NCBI GenBank assembly: GCA_002070115.1
Contig: MWCO01000028.1
Coordinates: forward strand, 1 to 64,000
From: Deltaproteobacteria bacterium ADurb.Bin207
GTDB taxonomy: Bacteria; Myxococcota_A; Polyangia; Polyangiales; Polyangiaceae
Length of the DNA: 64,000 bases
Direction of reading: 5' to 3'
In this document: piece after piece, positions 17,905-27,369 of the stretch
How positions within the stretch are numbered: the stretch's first letter is position 1
Layout of the letters: every line of letters begins with the position of its first letter
Notes under the pieces: model-generated
What the model was told of the DNA's origin: nothing
The model's input: the letters and a program-made list of their open reading frames with translations, nothing else
Database searches by the model: none
Position numbers and translations under genes: made by a program

Positions 17905-20279
17905 CCGTCCCCTTTCATTCTGACAAACACCAATATGTGGGTGGCAACGAAGAGCGTCTCGACGCCGTCGACAAGGTGACGGGAGCGGCCTCTTATGTTC
18001 ATGAGATGGCCATCGCCGGCATGCTTCATGGCCGGATGAAAGTGAGTCCCCACGCTCACGCGCGCATCAAAAGGGTGGACACATCGAAAGCGGAAAAAGT
18101 CGAGGGTGTGCGGGCGATTGTCACCGGTGCCACCTTGGACATGACGCTTGGATTGTATATGTGTGACCGTCCCATCCTTGGACGCGATGTGGTTCGTTAC
18201 CAGGGAGAGCAGGTGGCGGCGGTAGCGGCGGAAACGGAATACGCGGCGCGGCGTGCCTGTGAACTCATCGAAATCGAATACGAACCGCTGCCCGCGGTCT
18301 TCGATCCGGAAGAAGCGCTTGCGGACAATGCCGTGCGCGTTCATCCGCAACTTCACACCTACAATCACATGCGCGGTGTGTTTTTCCCGCAAGCCAACAC
18401 CAATATCGCGCACCATCAAAAGATTCGAAAAGGCGATATCGAAGCAGGATTTGCCCAGGCCGATCGCATCTTCGAACACCGCTTCACCAATCCTCCCGTC
18501 GCCCACGTCCCCATCGAAACCCATGTCACCATTGCGCAAGCGCTGCCCGGAAAGCGCGCGCACATCATTTCCTCGGCGCAATCGCCGTTTACCGTACGCA
18601 ACCTATTTGCCATCGCGTTTGGCATGCCCCACAACGCCGTACGTGTGCAAATTCCTTATGTAGGCGGCGGATTTGGCGGCAAAGCGGGCATCCATCTCGA
18701 ACCACTCGCCTATTGTCTGTCGCGCGAAGCAGGCGGGCGACCCGTCAAAATCACGGCAACGCGCGAGGAAGAATTCAACGTATTGCCGTCTCGCCAAGGT
18801 CTGACCACGTACGTAAAAACCGGTGTCAAAAATGATGGACGCATCACCGCCCTGCAAGTCAAATTCTTGTGGGATGCCGGAGCGTACGCCGATTACGGGG
18901 TCAACATTGGGCGCGCTGCGGCAACCTCCGGCGCGGGACCTTATGTCGTCGACCACTGCTGGATCGATTCGTTGGTCGTGTACACCAACAAGCTATATGG
19001 CACCGCTTTCCGCGGCTTTGGTCATCTTGAAGTGCTTTGGGGCATCGAACGAAACCTGGATCTCATCGCGCATGCCTTGCAAATCGATCCTTATGAGATT
19101 CGTCAACGAAACGTGTTGCGAGCCGGCACCACGACCATCACCGGCGAAAAAGTTACTCCCAATCACGGAAGACCAGACCTGTGTCTGGAAACCGTCGCCA
19201 AGGATATCGGCTTCGAAAACCGTACGAAAGCGAGCACCACGGGTCCGTTGCCGAAGGGCAAAGTGCGCGGCAAGGGAATCGCCCTATTGCAAAAATCCCC
19301 GGCCATGCCCGTGTTTACGTCTTGCTCCGCCATCGTCAAATTCAACGAAGACGCTTCTGTCAACGTGCTCATTAGCGGCGTGGATTACGGGCAAGGCACC
19401 TACAGCTCCCTTGCCAACATCGTGGCTCAGGAACTGTCGATTCCTCGCAACAAAGTACAGGTCGTCTACGACTGCGATACGGCGACCCAGCCTTACGATT
19501 GGCAGACCGTAGCGAGTCGCTTTCAGGTGATGGGCGGCAACGCATGCATCGACGCGTGCCGAGATTGCGTGGCGCAGCTCAAACAAGTCGCCGGGCAGGT
19601 GTTACGCGCCCCCGAACACGAACTCGTTTGTGAAGACGAACGAGTATACGTGCGTCATTCGCCCGATCAGGGCCTTTCCTACCGCGAGTTGGTCCTTGGC
19701 TATACGTATCCGAATGGCAATAGCATCGGTGGCCCGATCATCGGTCGCGGCAAGTATATCGCCCAGGGCCTGACCCATCTCGATCCCCAGACGGGACAAG
19801 GTAAAGCGGCTCTCGATTGGACGTACGGCGCCCATGGCGTCGAGATCGAAGTCGACACGGAAACGGGGGAACTCGAGATCATCAATATCTCATCGGCTTT
19901 CGATGTGGGCAAAGTCATTCACGAAGGAATGTGTCGCACGCAAGTGCAAGGGGGCGTGTTGCAAGGATTGGGCTCGGCCTTGTTCGAAGGTTTCCGCTTC
20001 GATGAACGAGGACGAATGCTCAACCCATCGTTCGTCGATTATAAAATTCCCACAGCCAAAGACAAACCACGTCAGATGCGACAGCATTTCATCGAGACGC
20101 CACAGCTCGATGGCCCGTATGGCGCGCGCGGCGTGGGAGAGCATCCGATGATTTCCGTGCCGAGCGCTGTCGGAAACGCGATTTTCGACGCTACTGGCGT
20201 GGATATCAAGGATCTTCCTCTCACCTCGGAGCGCGTTTACATGGCGCTCAAAGCAGCTCGAAAAGCGCGGGAGGGTTGA
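17901..20279 (+). CDS. Molybdenum hydroxylase catalytic subunit (xanthine dehydrogenase family)
   Basis: The 792-residue subunit binds the molybdopterin cofactor. It starts at GTG 17901, overlapping the CoxS stop (GTGA). Domain order is normal: an N-terminal a/b hammerhead (residues ~15-125), then two molybdopterin-binding domains with GGGFGGKAG, the segment TAFRGFGHLE near residue 370 (XDH-type rather than the CO dehydrogenase loop), and a C-terminal DGPYGARGVGE carrying the catalytic Glu region. Such enzymes hydroxylate purines, pyridines or other N-heterocycles with water. Tight coupling to FdrA and DUF1116 suggests a substrate that later yields a carbamoyl group. The precise substrate is not readable. 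Confidence 0.9.
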   Translation: MTVPFHSDKHQYVGGNEERLDAVDKVTGAASYVHEMAIAGMLHGRMKVSPHAHARIKRVDTSKAEKVEGVRAIVTGATLDMTLGLYMCDRPILGRDVVRYQGEQVAAVAAETEYAARRACELIEIEYEPLPAVFDPEEALADNAVRVHPQLHTYNHMRGVFFPQANTNIAHHQKIRKGDIEAGFAQADRIFEHRFTNPPVAHVPIETHVTIAQALPGKRAHIISSAQSPFTVRNLFAIAFGMPHNAVRVQIPYVGGGFGGKAGIHLEPLAYCLSREAGGRPVKITATREEEFNVLPSRQGLTTYVKTGVKNDGRITALQVKFLWDAGAYADYGVNIGRAAATSGAGPYVVDHCWIDSLVVYTNKLYGTAFRGFGHLEVLWGIERNLDLIAHALQIDPYEIRQRNVLRAGTTTITGEKVTPNHGRPDLCLETVAKDIGFENRTKASTTGPLPKGKVRGKGIALLQKSPAMPVFTSCSAIVKFNEDASVNVLISGVDYGQGTYSSLANIVAQELSIPRNKVQVVYDCDTATQPYDWQTVASRFQVMGGNACIDACRDCVAQLKQVAGQVLRAPEHELVCEDERVYVRHSPDQGLSYRELVLGYTYPNGNSIGGPIIGRGKYIAQGLTHLDPQTGQGKAALDWTYGAHGVEIEVDTETGELEIINISSAFDVGKVIHEGMCRTQVQGGVLQGLGSALFEGFRFDERGRMLNPSFVDYKIPTAKDKPRQMRQHFIETPQLDGPYGARGVGEHPMISVPSAVGNAIFDATGVDIKDLPLTSERVYMALKAARKAREG

Positions 20280-20281
20280 TC

Positions 20282-21823
20282 GTGGATCGACTCATCATTC
20301 GAAACGATGCGTACTTCGACTCTGTCTTTCTGATGTCGTTGTCCGCGGAATTATCGGAGACTCCCGACTTGAAAGTGGGGCAAGTCGTACTGGGCACGCC
20401 ACCCAACAAGCAACTCCTTCAATCGCAAGGATTCGATGCTACCGTGCTCGATCCCCTCGGCCCGACGGACCTTATCGTGGCTCTTCGCGCAGATTCGGAA
20501 TCGACTTTGATTACTGCGGAAAAACGATTTTTCGAACTGCTGAATCGTCGCCAACCTTCTGCCTCCCACGATGCGATCGAACGCCCGATCGGACTGGACG
20601 GAGCGCTTCGTTCCCAGCCCGAATCCAACCTCGTCGTGATTTCCGTGCCAGGAGCTTATGCCACCATGGAGGCACAGCGAGCGCTTCAGGCCGGGCTTCA
20701 TGTCATGCTGTTTTCGGACAACGTATCGGTGCAAGACGAGATCGCTCTCAAACAGCAAGCCGCCAAGCGTGGGCTGTTGATGATGGGGCCGGATTGCGGA
20801 ACCGCGATCATCAATGGCGTCATGCTGGGATTCGCCAATGCGGTGCGCTCCGGACCCATCGGACTCGTGGGTGCGTCGGGGACCGGAACGCAAGAAGTCA
20901 CTTGCCTGATTCACAAACTTGGCTCCGGCGTTACCCAGGCCATCGGTACGGGAGGACGAGATCTAACCCAGGCCGTGGGAGGCATTACCACGCTCTGTGC
21001 CATCGACGCCTTGGCCGCCGATCCCGCGACACGGGTGATCGTGGTGGTATCCAAACCTCCCGCCGAAAATGTGGCGAAGCAAGTGCTCGATCGGCTTGCT
21101 CATGTGAACAAACCTTCTGTCGTTCATTTCGTAGGGCTGGATCGATCGGACAAAAACGGCTCCGTGCAATTCGCGCCCGATTTGGCATCGGCTGCACAGG
21201 CCGCGGTTCAACTCGCCGAAGGCAAGCCGGTATCCATGCTGCGCTCACCGCTTCCCGCGGACCTGCTCAACCGCGCCCGAAGGGCGAAAACCTCCAAACA
21301 GGTCGCATTGCGAGGCTTGTTTACCGGAGGAACCATGGCGGCAGAAGCCTTGGCTCATTTACAAGCGCCTTTGGGACAAGTCCTATCCAATCTTGGACAG
21401 GGAAGCGCTCCTGCGACGGTGGTGCTGCCTCATCAACATGCCATCATCGATCTGGGGGGCGATGAGTATACGCAAGGCCGTCCGCATCCGATGATCGATC
21501 CTTCGCCGCGCGCCGAACGGCTCATGGCAGAAGCGGAAAACGATCGTTTGGCGGTGGTATTGCTGGACGTGGTGTTGGGAACCGGCTCGCACGCGGACCC
21601 CGCGGGTGCCATGATTCCTGCCATTCGGCAAACACAACAACGCGCAAAGGACAGAGGACAACACGTCACCGTGGTGGCTTCGGTAACCGGTACCGATGGA
21701 GATAGTCAGGGGCTCGACGGGCAGATCGCCAAACTTCGGCAAGCAGAGGTAATCGTTCTTTCGAGCAACAGGGACGCCGTGCGTTTCGCGCACGCGGTGA
21801 TCGACGAGGCATTCGATGGCTGA
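20282..21823 (+). CDS. fdrA: FdrA-family protein (AllF-like, acyl-CoA synthetase fold)
   Basis: About 513 residues. The GTG at 20282 is preferred over a TTG at 20276 because the GGAGGG at 20270-20275 is then 6 nt upstream. Two CoA-ligase-like halves are visible, with MGPDCGTAIINGV, GPIGLVGASGTGTQEV and VGGITTLCAIDAL typical of FdrA. In E. coli, FdrA, YlbE and YlbF are reported to be subunits of oxamate carbamoyltransferase (AllFGH). Here FdrA sits between the molybdenum hydroxylase and DUF1116 in one operon, so the complex probably releases a carbamoyl group from a ring-opened product. No AllH/DUF2877 or carbamate kinase gene is present. Confidence 0.85.
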   Translation: MDRLIIRNDAYFDSVFLMSLSAELSETPDLKVGQVVLGTPPNKQLLQSQGFDATVLDPLGPTDLIVALRADSESTLITAEKRFFELLNRRQPSASHDAIERPIGLDGALRSQPESNLVVISVPGAYATMEAQRALQAGLHVMLFSDNVSVQDEIALKQQAAKRGLLMMGPDCGTAIINGVMLGFANAVRSGPIGLVGASGTGTQEVTCLIHKLGSGVTQAIGTGGRDLTQAVGGITTLCAIDALAADPATRVIVVVSKPPAENVAKQVLDRLAHVNKPSVVHFVGLDRSDKNGSVQFAPDLASAAQAAVQLAEGKPVSMLRSPLPADLLNRARRAKTSKQVALRGLFTGGTMAAEALAHLQAPLGQVLSNLGQGSAPATVVLPHQHAIIDLGGDEYTQGRPHPMIDPSPRAERLMAEAENDRLAVVLLDVVLGTGSHADPAGAMIPAIRQTQQRAKDRGQHVTVVASVTGTDGDSQGLDGQIAKLRQAEVIVLSSNRDAVRFAHAVIDEAFDG

Positions 21824-23270
21824 TCGAAGTATTGTGGATTTGTTTGGTAAGAATCTTTCGTTGATCAACCTCGGCTTGCCTTCGTTCGGCAAAGACCTGG
21901 CTGACCAGGGCGTGAGCGTGGTGGATGCGTCGTGGCAACCACCTGCCGCGGGGGATACGAAAACGATCGAAGCCCTCACGCGATTCATGGCCTGGCCTGA
22001 GGCGGCCCATCGAAAAGTGAACGAAGCCAATGCCCTGGCGGTCAAAACGCTTCGAGAGGCGCAACCGGTCATCCTCGACGTACGCACGGCACGAGACGTG
22101 GTCCCGGGTATGCACGACAAGCTGGTGCTGCATGCGGGTCCACCCGTGACATGGGAGCGCATGTGCGGCCCGATGCGCGGAGGAGTCATCGGCGGATTGC
22201 TCTACGAAGGGCTCGCTAGCACGCGCGAAGAGGCAGAAAAACTCGCGGCTTCAGGTGAAATTACCTTCGAACCTTGTCACCATCACGCATCGGTAGGGCC
22301 GATGGCCGGCATCATGACAGCCTCGATGCCCGTATGGATCATCGAAAACAAAACCTTTTCCAATCGCGCCTACTGCACCCTTAACGAAGGGCTCGGCAAG
22401 GTACTTCGCTATGGTGCCTTTTCCGAGGAGGTATTGACTCGGTTGCGATGGATGCGCGACGAGCTGGCGCCCGCTCTTTCGACGGCACTTGCGGCCAGTG
22501 GACCGATCGATTTGCGCACGGTCATTGCCCAGGCTTTGCAGATGGGCGATGAGGGGCATAATCGAAACCGAGCGGGCACATCCCTCGTATTTCGTTTGCT
22601 CGCGCCTCATCTCGTGGATTCTGCATTACCGCGAGAGGTGGTCGCGCGGGTGCTGCGCTTTCTCGATGGCAATGATCACTTTTTCTTGAACCTCACGATG
22701 CCCGCGTGCAAAAGCGCGGTGGAACCCATCCGCGATATCCCGTTTTCCACGGTGATTTCCACCATGGCCCGCAACGGTACGGACTTCGGCGTGCGATTGG
22801 CCGGATTGGTCGATCGCTGGTTTACGGCCCCGGCATCGAAGGTCGATGGGCTGTATTTGCCGGGCTTTTCCGCCGACGATGCCGCTTTGGATATCGGGGA
22901 CTCGGTGATCACGGAAACCGCGGGAATCGGAGGCTTCGCCATGGCTGCTGCCCCCGCGATCGTGCGATTCGTAGGCGGTTCTGCCGCGGATGCGCTTCGC
23001 GTGAGCAAGCGCATGTATGAAATATCCCTCGGAGAACACCCCGTGTACCAGATCCCCGCCCTCGATTTCCGCGGAACACCCACGGGCATCGACGTTCGGG
23101 CCGTGGTGGAAAAAAACGTGCTGCCCGCCGTAAACACCGGAATTGCCCACAAAGAACCGGGAATCGGCATGGTGGGCGCCGGTCTGGTCGTACCTCCCGT
23201 CGCATGCTTCCGACAGGCTTTCCAAACCTTCGTGAGCGTGTACGAAGAGCAGGCCAAAGCGCTCGGCTGA
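21816..23270 (+). CDS. DUF1116 protein (YlbE/AllG-like)
   Basis: The 484-residue protein overlaps the end of fdrA by 8 nt, so the two are translationally coupled. It begins DRSIVDLFGKNLSLINLGLP, as DUF1116 proteins do, and contains PVTWERMCGPMRGGVIGGLL, CHHHASVGPMAGIMTASMPV and GDEGHNRNRAGTSLV. These conserved His, Cys and Asn residues likely shape an active site. In E. coli the homologue is reported as a subunit of oxamate carbamoyltransferase with FdrA. It is the last gene of the operon that begins at 16590; the following gene is convergent. Confidence 0.85.
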   Translation: MADRSIVDLFGKNLSLINLGLPSFGKDLADQGVSVVDASWQPPAAGDTKTIEALTRFMAWPEAAHRKVNEANALAVKTLREAQPVILDVRTARDVVPGMHDKLVLHAGPPVTWERMCGPMRGGVIGGLLYEGLASTREEAEKLAASGEITFEPCHHHASVGPMAGIMTASMPVWIIENKTFSNRAYCTLNEGLGKVLRYGAFSEEVLTRLRWMRDELAPALSTALAASGPIDLRTVIAQALQMGDEGHNRNRAGTSLVFRLLAPHLVDSALPREVVARVLRFLDGNDHFFLNLTMPACKSAVEPIRDIPFSTVISTMARNGTDFGVRLAGLVDRWFTAPASKVDGLYLPGFSADDAALDIGDSVITETAGIGGFAMAAAPAIVRFVGGSAADALRVSKRMYEISLGEHPVYQIPALDFRGTPTGIDVRAVVEKNVLPAVNTGIAHKEPGIGMVGAGLVVPPVACFRQAFQTFVSVYEEQAKALG

Positions 23271-23480
23271 CAATCGTTTTCGCAACGCCCCACGCGCATT
23301 GTCCGCAATCCTCCCCACTGCACGATTTCTTCCGCCCTCGCGACTCGTTTGTTGTCATCCGATCGCGACTGAAGGCCGCACGCATCCCAGGATTTCGAAT
23401 CGGGGATGGGCCGTCAACAATAGGTTAGCTATTTGAAAATATTATAGAAATTGGGATCGGTTCGCAGGCTCGCTCGCCAA

Positions 23481-24341
23481 TCACAGCATCCCGCGCGGAT
23501 GTGTACATTCGGGAACGACGTCGCCGTGCTTCGTCAACTTGCGCGTGGCTTTCACTTTCATGAGTTGTTCGTACTCGCTGTCTTCCACGAAGGCCACGAT
23601 ACGGGCGATGCATGATTCGCCATCGACGAGGCGCCAGGGGAAGCAGCCGATGGTGCATCGTTTGCCGTTGAGCAAGTCGATATCTCCGCCGAGGCATTCG
23701 GCGTGGATGATGCCGTGATTGAACATTTCCAGATGCATGAGCTGATACTTGCCGTCTTCGAAGATCTCTTCCAGCGTTTTGCCGTATTTGTTTTGCATGT
23801 GGCGATCGCATTCTTTGGCGAAACGCGGCATCCACGTTCGGATGGCGGTATTGAAGGGATGGTCGGCGCTTCCGCAGTCCACACCGATCCAGCGCAGCTT
23901 CTTTTTCTTTGCCCATTCGGCAAACTCACGGTCGGGTCCTGGATGCTGCACCATGTACCGGACTTCATCCGCGGCGGGTTGGTCCCAGCCATACTTGTGA
24001 TAGCCGGTATTGATGATCAAAATATCGCCTTCGCGAACGTCGGCGCGGTCTTCCACCATTTTGGAAGTGTAGATGTCGTAATCACCGACGGCATCCGACA
24101 GGTCCACGACGACGCCTGGAGCCACGAGATAATCCAAAGAAAGCTCGGCGATATCTTTTCCGGGGGTATAAAAATGAATCTCGCCGTCGAGATGCGTGCC
24201 CACGTGATTGGAGTGCGTGAGCAATTGGCCGTTCGCCCCATTCGGCGCCAGGCGTTTGAAGTACTTCATTTGAAGCGGTTCGTACGTTGGCCACGCGGGG
24301 GTGCCGATCCCGAGGGGGATGGTCAAGTCGATGAGTTTCAT
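23481..24341 (-). CDS. Cyclase-family metal-dependent hydrolase (isatin hydrolase/kynurenine formamidase type)
   Basis: The start at 24341 (MKLIDLTIPLG, 286 residues) is preferred over an upstream frame extension because a GGAGAA lies 6 nt before it. The metal motif HSNHVGTHLDGEIHF (His-x-Gly-Thr-His-x-Asp with a following His) is the signature of the cyclase family (PF04199), whose members open cyclic amides and formamides such as isatin or N-formylkynurenine. A second conserved stretch is INTGYHKYG. It is convergent with the FdrA/DUF1116 operon and divergent from the amidase, so it probably supplies a ring-opening step in the same pathway. Confidence 0.85.
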   Translation of the reverse strand: MKLIDLTIPLGIGTPAWPTYEPLQMKYFKRLAPNGANGQLLTHSNHVGTHLDGEIHFYTPGKDIAELSLDYLVAPGVVVDLSDAVGDYDIYTSKMVEDRADVREGDILIINTGYHKYGWDQPAADEVRYMVQHPGPDREFAEWAKKKKLRWIGVDCGSADHPFNTAIRTWMPRFAKECDRHMQNKYGKTLEEIFEDGKYQLMHLEMFNHGIIHAECLGGDIDLLNGKRCTIGCFPWRLVDGESCIARIVAFVEDSEYEQLMKVKATRKLTKHGDVVPECTHPRGML

Positions 24342-24542
24342 GTCGTTCTCCTGCTGCCGTAGCGAATGGATACCGATGTCAATCCCGAGAGCCATCGATC
24401 CCACGATGGGACCCGCATCTCAAAGGGAGCACGAGGCAGCATCCTTCCTGCTATGCGGCATGTCAAGCACGTCGGTGTTGACCTACGACGACGAAGCTCG
24501 CAACCTTGCCACCTCGTTGAACGCCCCCATGCGGAGGTACCC

Positions 24543-25868
24543 ATGAATGCCGTCGCGTCGCCGATTCAGTCCCTCATCCAAGCGTATCGCAAAAGGTCCC
24601 GCTCTCCGGAACAGGAGGTGAAAGAGCGGCTTTTGCATATCGAAAAACGCAATCCCACGCTGCTGGCGATCCGCGAAACCTTCGAAGAAACTGCTCTGGA
24701 AAAGGCTCGCTCGCTACCTCGAGACTCTTCGTCGATCGATGCGATGCCTCTTTATGGGGTTCCCGTCGTCATCAAGGATAGCGTGTCGCGTGCGGGAAAA
24801 CCGCTTCGCGCGGGCCGAAAGGATGCAGCGGGAGCGGTGGCCTCACAAAACGCGTTGCTCGTCGATCGACTGGAGAAAGCGGGGGCGATCGTCATTGCCT
24901 CTGCCAACATGGATGAGCTTGCTTATGGTGTGACCGGCACCAACCCGCATACGGGACAGATGCGCAACCCGCGCGATGAGCAGAGGCATCCGGGAGGCTC
25001 GAGTGGTGGGTCCGCGGCCGCGGTTGCCGATGGGATGGTTCCTATCGCGATCGGTACGGATACAGCCGGTTCCGTGCGCATTCCCGCTTCGCTTTGTGGG
25101 GTGGTGGGGATTCGTCCCTCCCACGGTCTTTTGCCATCGCAAGGCATTGCGCCCCTGGCTCCAAGCCTCGATGCGCCGGGCCCAATCGCTCGAACGGCGC
25201 GAGATGCGGCCTTGATGTTATCGGTGCTTGCCGACAAGCCGAATATCGTGAGCCCCCATCCGACATTGACCGCGCGGACGGCCATCGTTCTTGCGGTAAA
25301 AGGTGCATTTGCGGTGGATGTGGATCCGAAAGTCCAGGCCTTGTTCGAGCAAGCTTGCCATGTCTTCCAGTCGATAACGGGAAGACTCAAGTCCGAGACG
25401 ATAGACGCGCTGGCGCTTGCTCCTCGCGCTTCGGGTCCCATCATCGGTGCCGAGGCCGCGCTCGCATGGCAAGCCGAGTTCCAGGCGCATCCTGAATGGT
25501 TTGGAGAGGAAGTGGCCGGTCACCTCACCAAAGGGGCGGCGATCAAGGCCGTGCGCTACTTGCAAGCGCAAAAGGAACGCCAATCGATCGTTCGCGCTAT
25601 CGATATCCTCTTTACCTTCTCCGACCTGCTCATTCTTCCCACGACCCCCATCGTATCTACCCCGGCACAAGAGCCAGGAACGCAACTGCCTTTCTTGGCG
25701 CTGACCGTGCCGTTCAGTCTCGGTGGTTATCCAGCGGTTTCCGTACCCATGGGCGAGGTCGACGGGCTTCCCGTGGGGCTACAGATCGTGGCTCGCCGCG
25801 GCGATGACTACCTGGCCCTTGCCGCGGCCATCGCTTTCGAAGCTGCCTTCCAAGCTGCTCGCCCATAA
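24543..25868 (+). CDS. Amidase-signature family amidohydrolase
   Basis: The ATG at 24543 follows a GGAGG at about 24533 and gives 441 residues. The Ser-Ser-Lys catalytic set is clear: VPVVIKDSV (Lys), PGGSSGGSAAAVADG (cis-Ser region) and TDTAGSVRIPASLCG (nucleophilic Ser). The family hydrolyses amides, carbamates and ureido compounds such as allophanate, and also includes GatA; the short N-terminus and absent GatB/GatC argue against GatCAB. Shared position with the cyclase and FdrA genes supports a role in removing an amide or ureido group. Divergent transcription from the cyclase leaves about 200 nt for two promoters. Confidence 0.85.
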   Translation: MNAVASPIQSLIQAYRKRSRSPEQEVKERLLHIEKRNPTLLAIRETFEETALEKARSLPRDSSSIDAMPLYGVPVVIKDSVSRAGKPLRAGRKDAAGAVASQNALLVDRLEKAGAIVIASANMDELAYGVTGTNPHTGQMRNPRDEQRHPGGSSGGSAAAVADGMVPIAIGTDTAGSVRIPASLCGVVGIRPSHGLLPSQGIAPLAPSLDAPGPIARTARDAALMLSVLADKPNIVSPHPTLTARTAIVLAVKGAFAVDVDPKVQALFEQACHVFQSITGRLKSETIDALALAPRASGPIIGAEAALAWQAEFQAHPEWFGEEVAGHLTKGAAIKAVRYLQAQKERQSIVRAIDILFTFSDLLILPTTPIVSTPAQEPGTQLPFLALTVPFSLGGYPAVSVPMGEVDGLPVGLQIVARRGDDYLALAAAIAFEAAFQAARP

Positions 25869-25895
25869 CCAACACACGGACCCAGGGGAATGCGC

Positions 25896-25923
25896 TTGCG
25901 ACGGTTAAGCGCTCGGGTATGGT
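25896..25923 (+). promoter_or_regulatory. Weak candidate promoter for hydF
   Basis: TTGCGA and TATGGT are separated by 16 nt, each matching four of six consensus positions. A start site from it would fall at or just before the hydF ATG at 25930, implying a leaderless or very short leader message, consistent with the absence of a clear ribosome binding site. Low support. Confidence 0.2.
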
Positions 25924-25929
25924 CCGCCC

Positions 25930-27252
25930 ATGGCTCGCGTCGACCGGCTTCATATCGGTATTTTTGGAAGAATCAACGCTGGCAAGAGCACCCTCATGAA
26001 CGTGCTCACGCAGCAGCAGACCTCGATTGTGGACCCAACCCCCGGCACCACTGCCGATATCAAAGCCGCGGTGATGGAAATTCATTCCCTCGGCCCGGTC
26101 AAAATCCTCGATACCGCCGGACTTGACGAAGGCAACGTGCTTGGGGCCAAAAAACGCGACAAAACCTTGTCTGCCCTCGAACAAGTCGATATCGCCGTGC
26201 TCGTCGTAGACCCCGTACAAACCTTGCAATCGGGGGACTTGACCATCGAAGAGCAAGTCGCCAACACCAGCCGTCGACTCGGCCAAAGCCTCGTGATGCT
26301 CTGCAATCTGCACGCGGACCACGAGAGTCGATTGCAGGCATGCGGAGCGACCCTCGAACAAGCCCTGGACCATTGCAAAAGTGCGTTGCCCGATCGCGCC
26401 GGAACGCCCTTTTTGGTGACGGACTTGACGCAACGAGGCGCGCTCGAAGCGGTGATAGAACTTTTGGGAAAAGGGCGTCCGAGCCCTCAAAAGCCCGTGC
26501 AGCTACTACCTTTTGTCGGGGGTTCGGCTCCCGTTCTGCTTCATATTCCGTTGGATGAGGAGTCACCGAGTCATCGGTTGCTTCGACCGCAAGAGATGGC
26601 CATCGAAGCGCTGCTGCGTCTGCGTGTCCCGGTGGCGGTGACCCGTGTTGATCTGAAACTCGCACGCACGGGAAACGCCTTGATGCAAACTCGAGAAAAA
26701 GACAAATTTCTTAGATTTTTCAATATGTTAGGTGGAGAAGGGGGAGTCCAGCTCGTGCTGACCGACTCGCAGGCCATCGACCTGATGCATGCGTGGCTAC
26801 CGGCGCTGGTACCTTTGACGACGTTTTCGGTCATGATGATTCACCAGAGTTGCGGTGGAGATCTTGCGCTTTTTGCCGAAGGGACACGGGTGTTGGGTAC
26901 GCTACGGCCTGGGGATCGGGTGCTCATTGCGGAGGCCTGCAATCACGACCGCATGGCAGAGGATATCGGCACGGTACAGATCCCGAAAAAGCTTGAACAG
27001 CGCATTCCGGGAATTCACATCGACCATGCATTCGGAAGGGAATTCCCCGATCCGCAAAACCTGCGTGCCTATCGGCTCGTCATTCATTGCGGCGGTTGCA
27101 TGATTAGCAAACAGCAAGCGTCAGCCCGGATTTCCCGTCTTGTGGAAGCGACAGTTCCGGTATCCAATTATGGATTGACCCTGGCCTGGCTCGAAAGCGC
27201 GACAGCCCTCGAGCGCGTGCTTCGTCCGTGGCTCCCCAACTCCTCGAAATAA
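25930..27252 (+). CDS. hydF: [FeFe]-hydrogenase H-cluster maturation GTPase HydF
   Basis: The 440-residue protein has the three HydF domains. The N-terminal GTPase shows G1 GRINAGKS (residues 13-20), G2 Thr in PGTTADIK, and G3 DTAGLD. A dimerisation domain follows. The C-terminal cluster domain carries CNH and, about fifty residues later, HCGGC, matching the HydF Fe-S ligand pattern. HydF is the scaffold on which HydE and HydG assemble the diiron subcluster before transfer to apo-hydrogenase. The G4 region reads NLHAD instead of NKxD, so nucleotide specificity may differ. It lies 61 nt after the amidase gene and 117 nt before the large fusion gene. The reading as HydF, rather than another Era-like GTPase, is secure. 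Confidence 0.92.
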   Translation: MARVDRLHIGIFGRINAGKSTLMNVLTQQQTSIVDPTPGTTADIKAAVMEIHSLGPVKILDTAGLDEGNVLGAKKRDKTLSALEQVDIAVLVVDPVQTLQSGDLTIEEQVANTSRRLGQSLVMLCNLHADHESRLQACGATLEQALDHCKSALPDRAGTPFLVTDLTQRGALEAVIELLGKGRPSPQKPVQLLPFVGGSAPVLLHIPLDEESPSHRLLRPQEMAIEALLRLRVPVAVTRVDLKLARTGNALMQTREKDKFLRFFNMLGGEGGVQLVLTDSQAIDLMHAWLPALVPLTTFSVMMIHQSCGGDLALFAEGTRVLGTLRPGDRVLIAEACNHDRMAEDIGTVQIPKKLEQRIPGIHIDHAFGREFPDPQNLRAYRLVIHCGGCMISKQQASARISRLVEATVPVSNYGLTLAWLESATALERVLRPWLPNSSK

Positions 27253-27369
27253 CAGGGAAAACCTGGCATCCCGGCCAATGCACCGCCCTTCGCGTGCTTT
27301 TCGCGCCCCCACTCAGCGCCTATCCGATATCCCATTGACTTTCCTTTCACCATGGCTTTCCCTTGATTC

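Noticed and set aside
24543-25868. Assignment of the amidase as GatA of tRNA amidotransferase
   Set aside because: No GatB or GatC nearby, and the context is catabolic; the amidase signature alone does not separate them.
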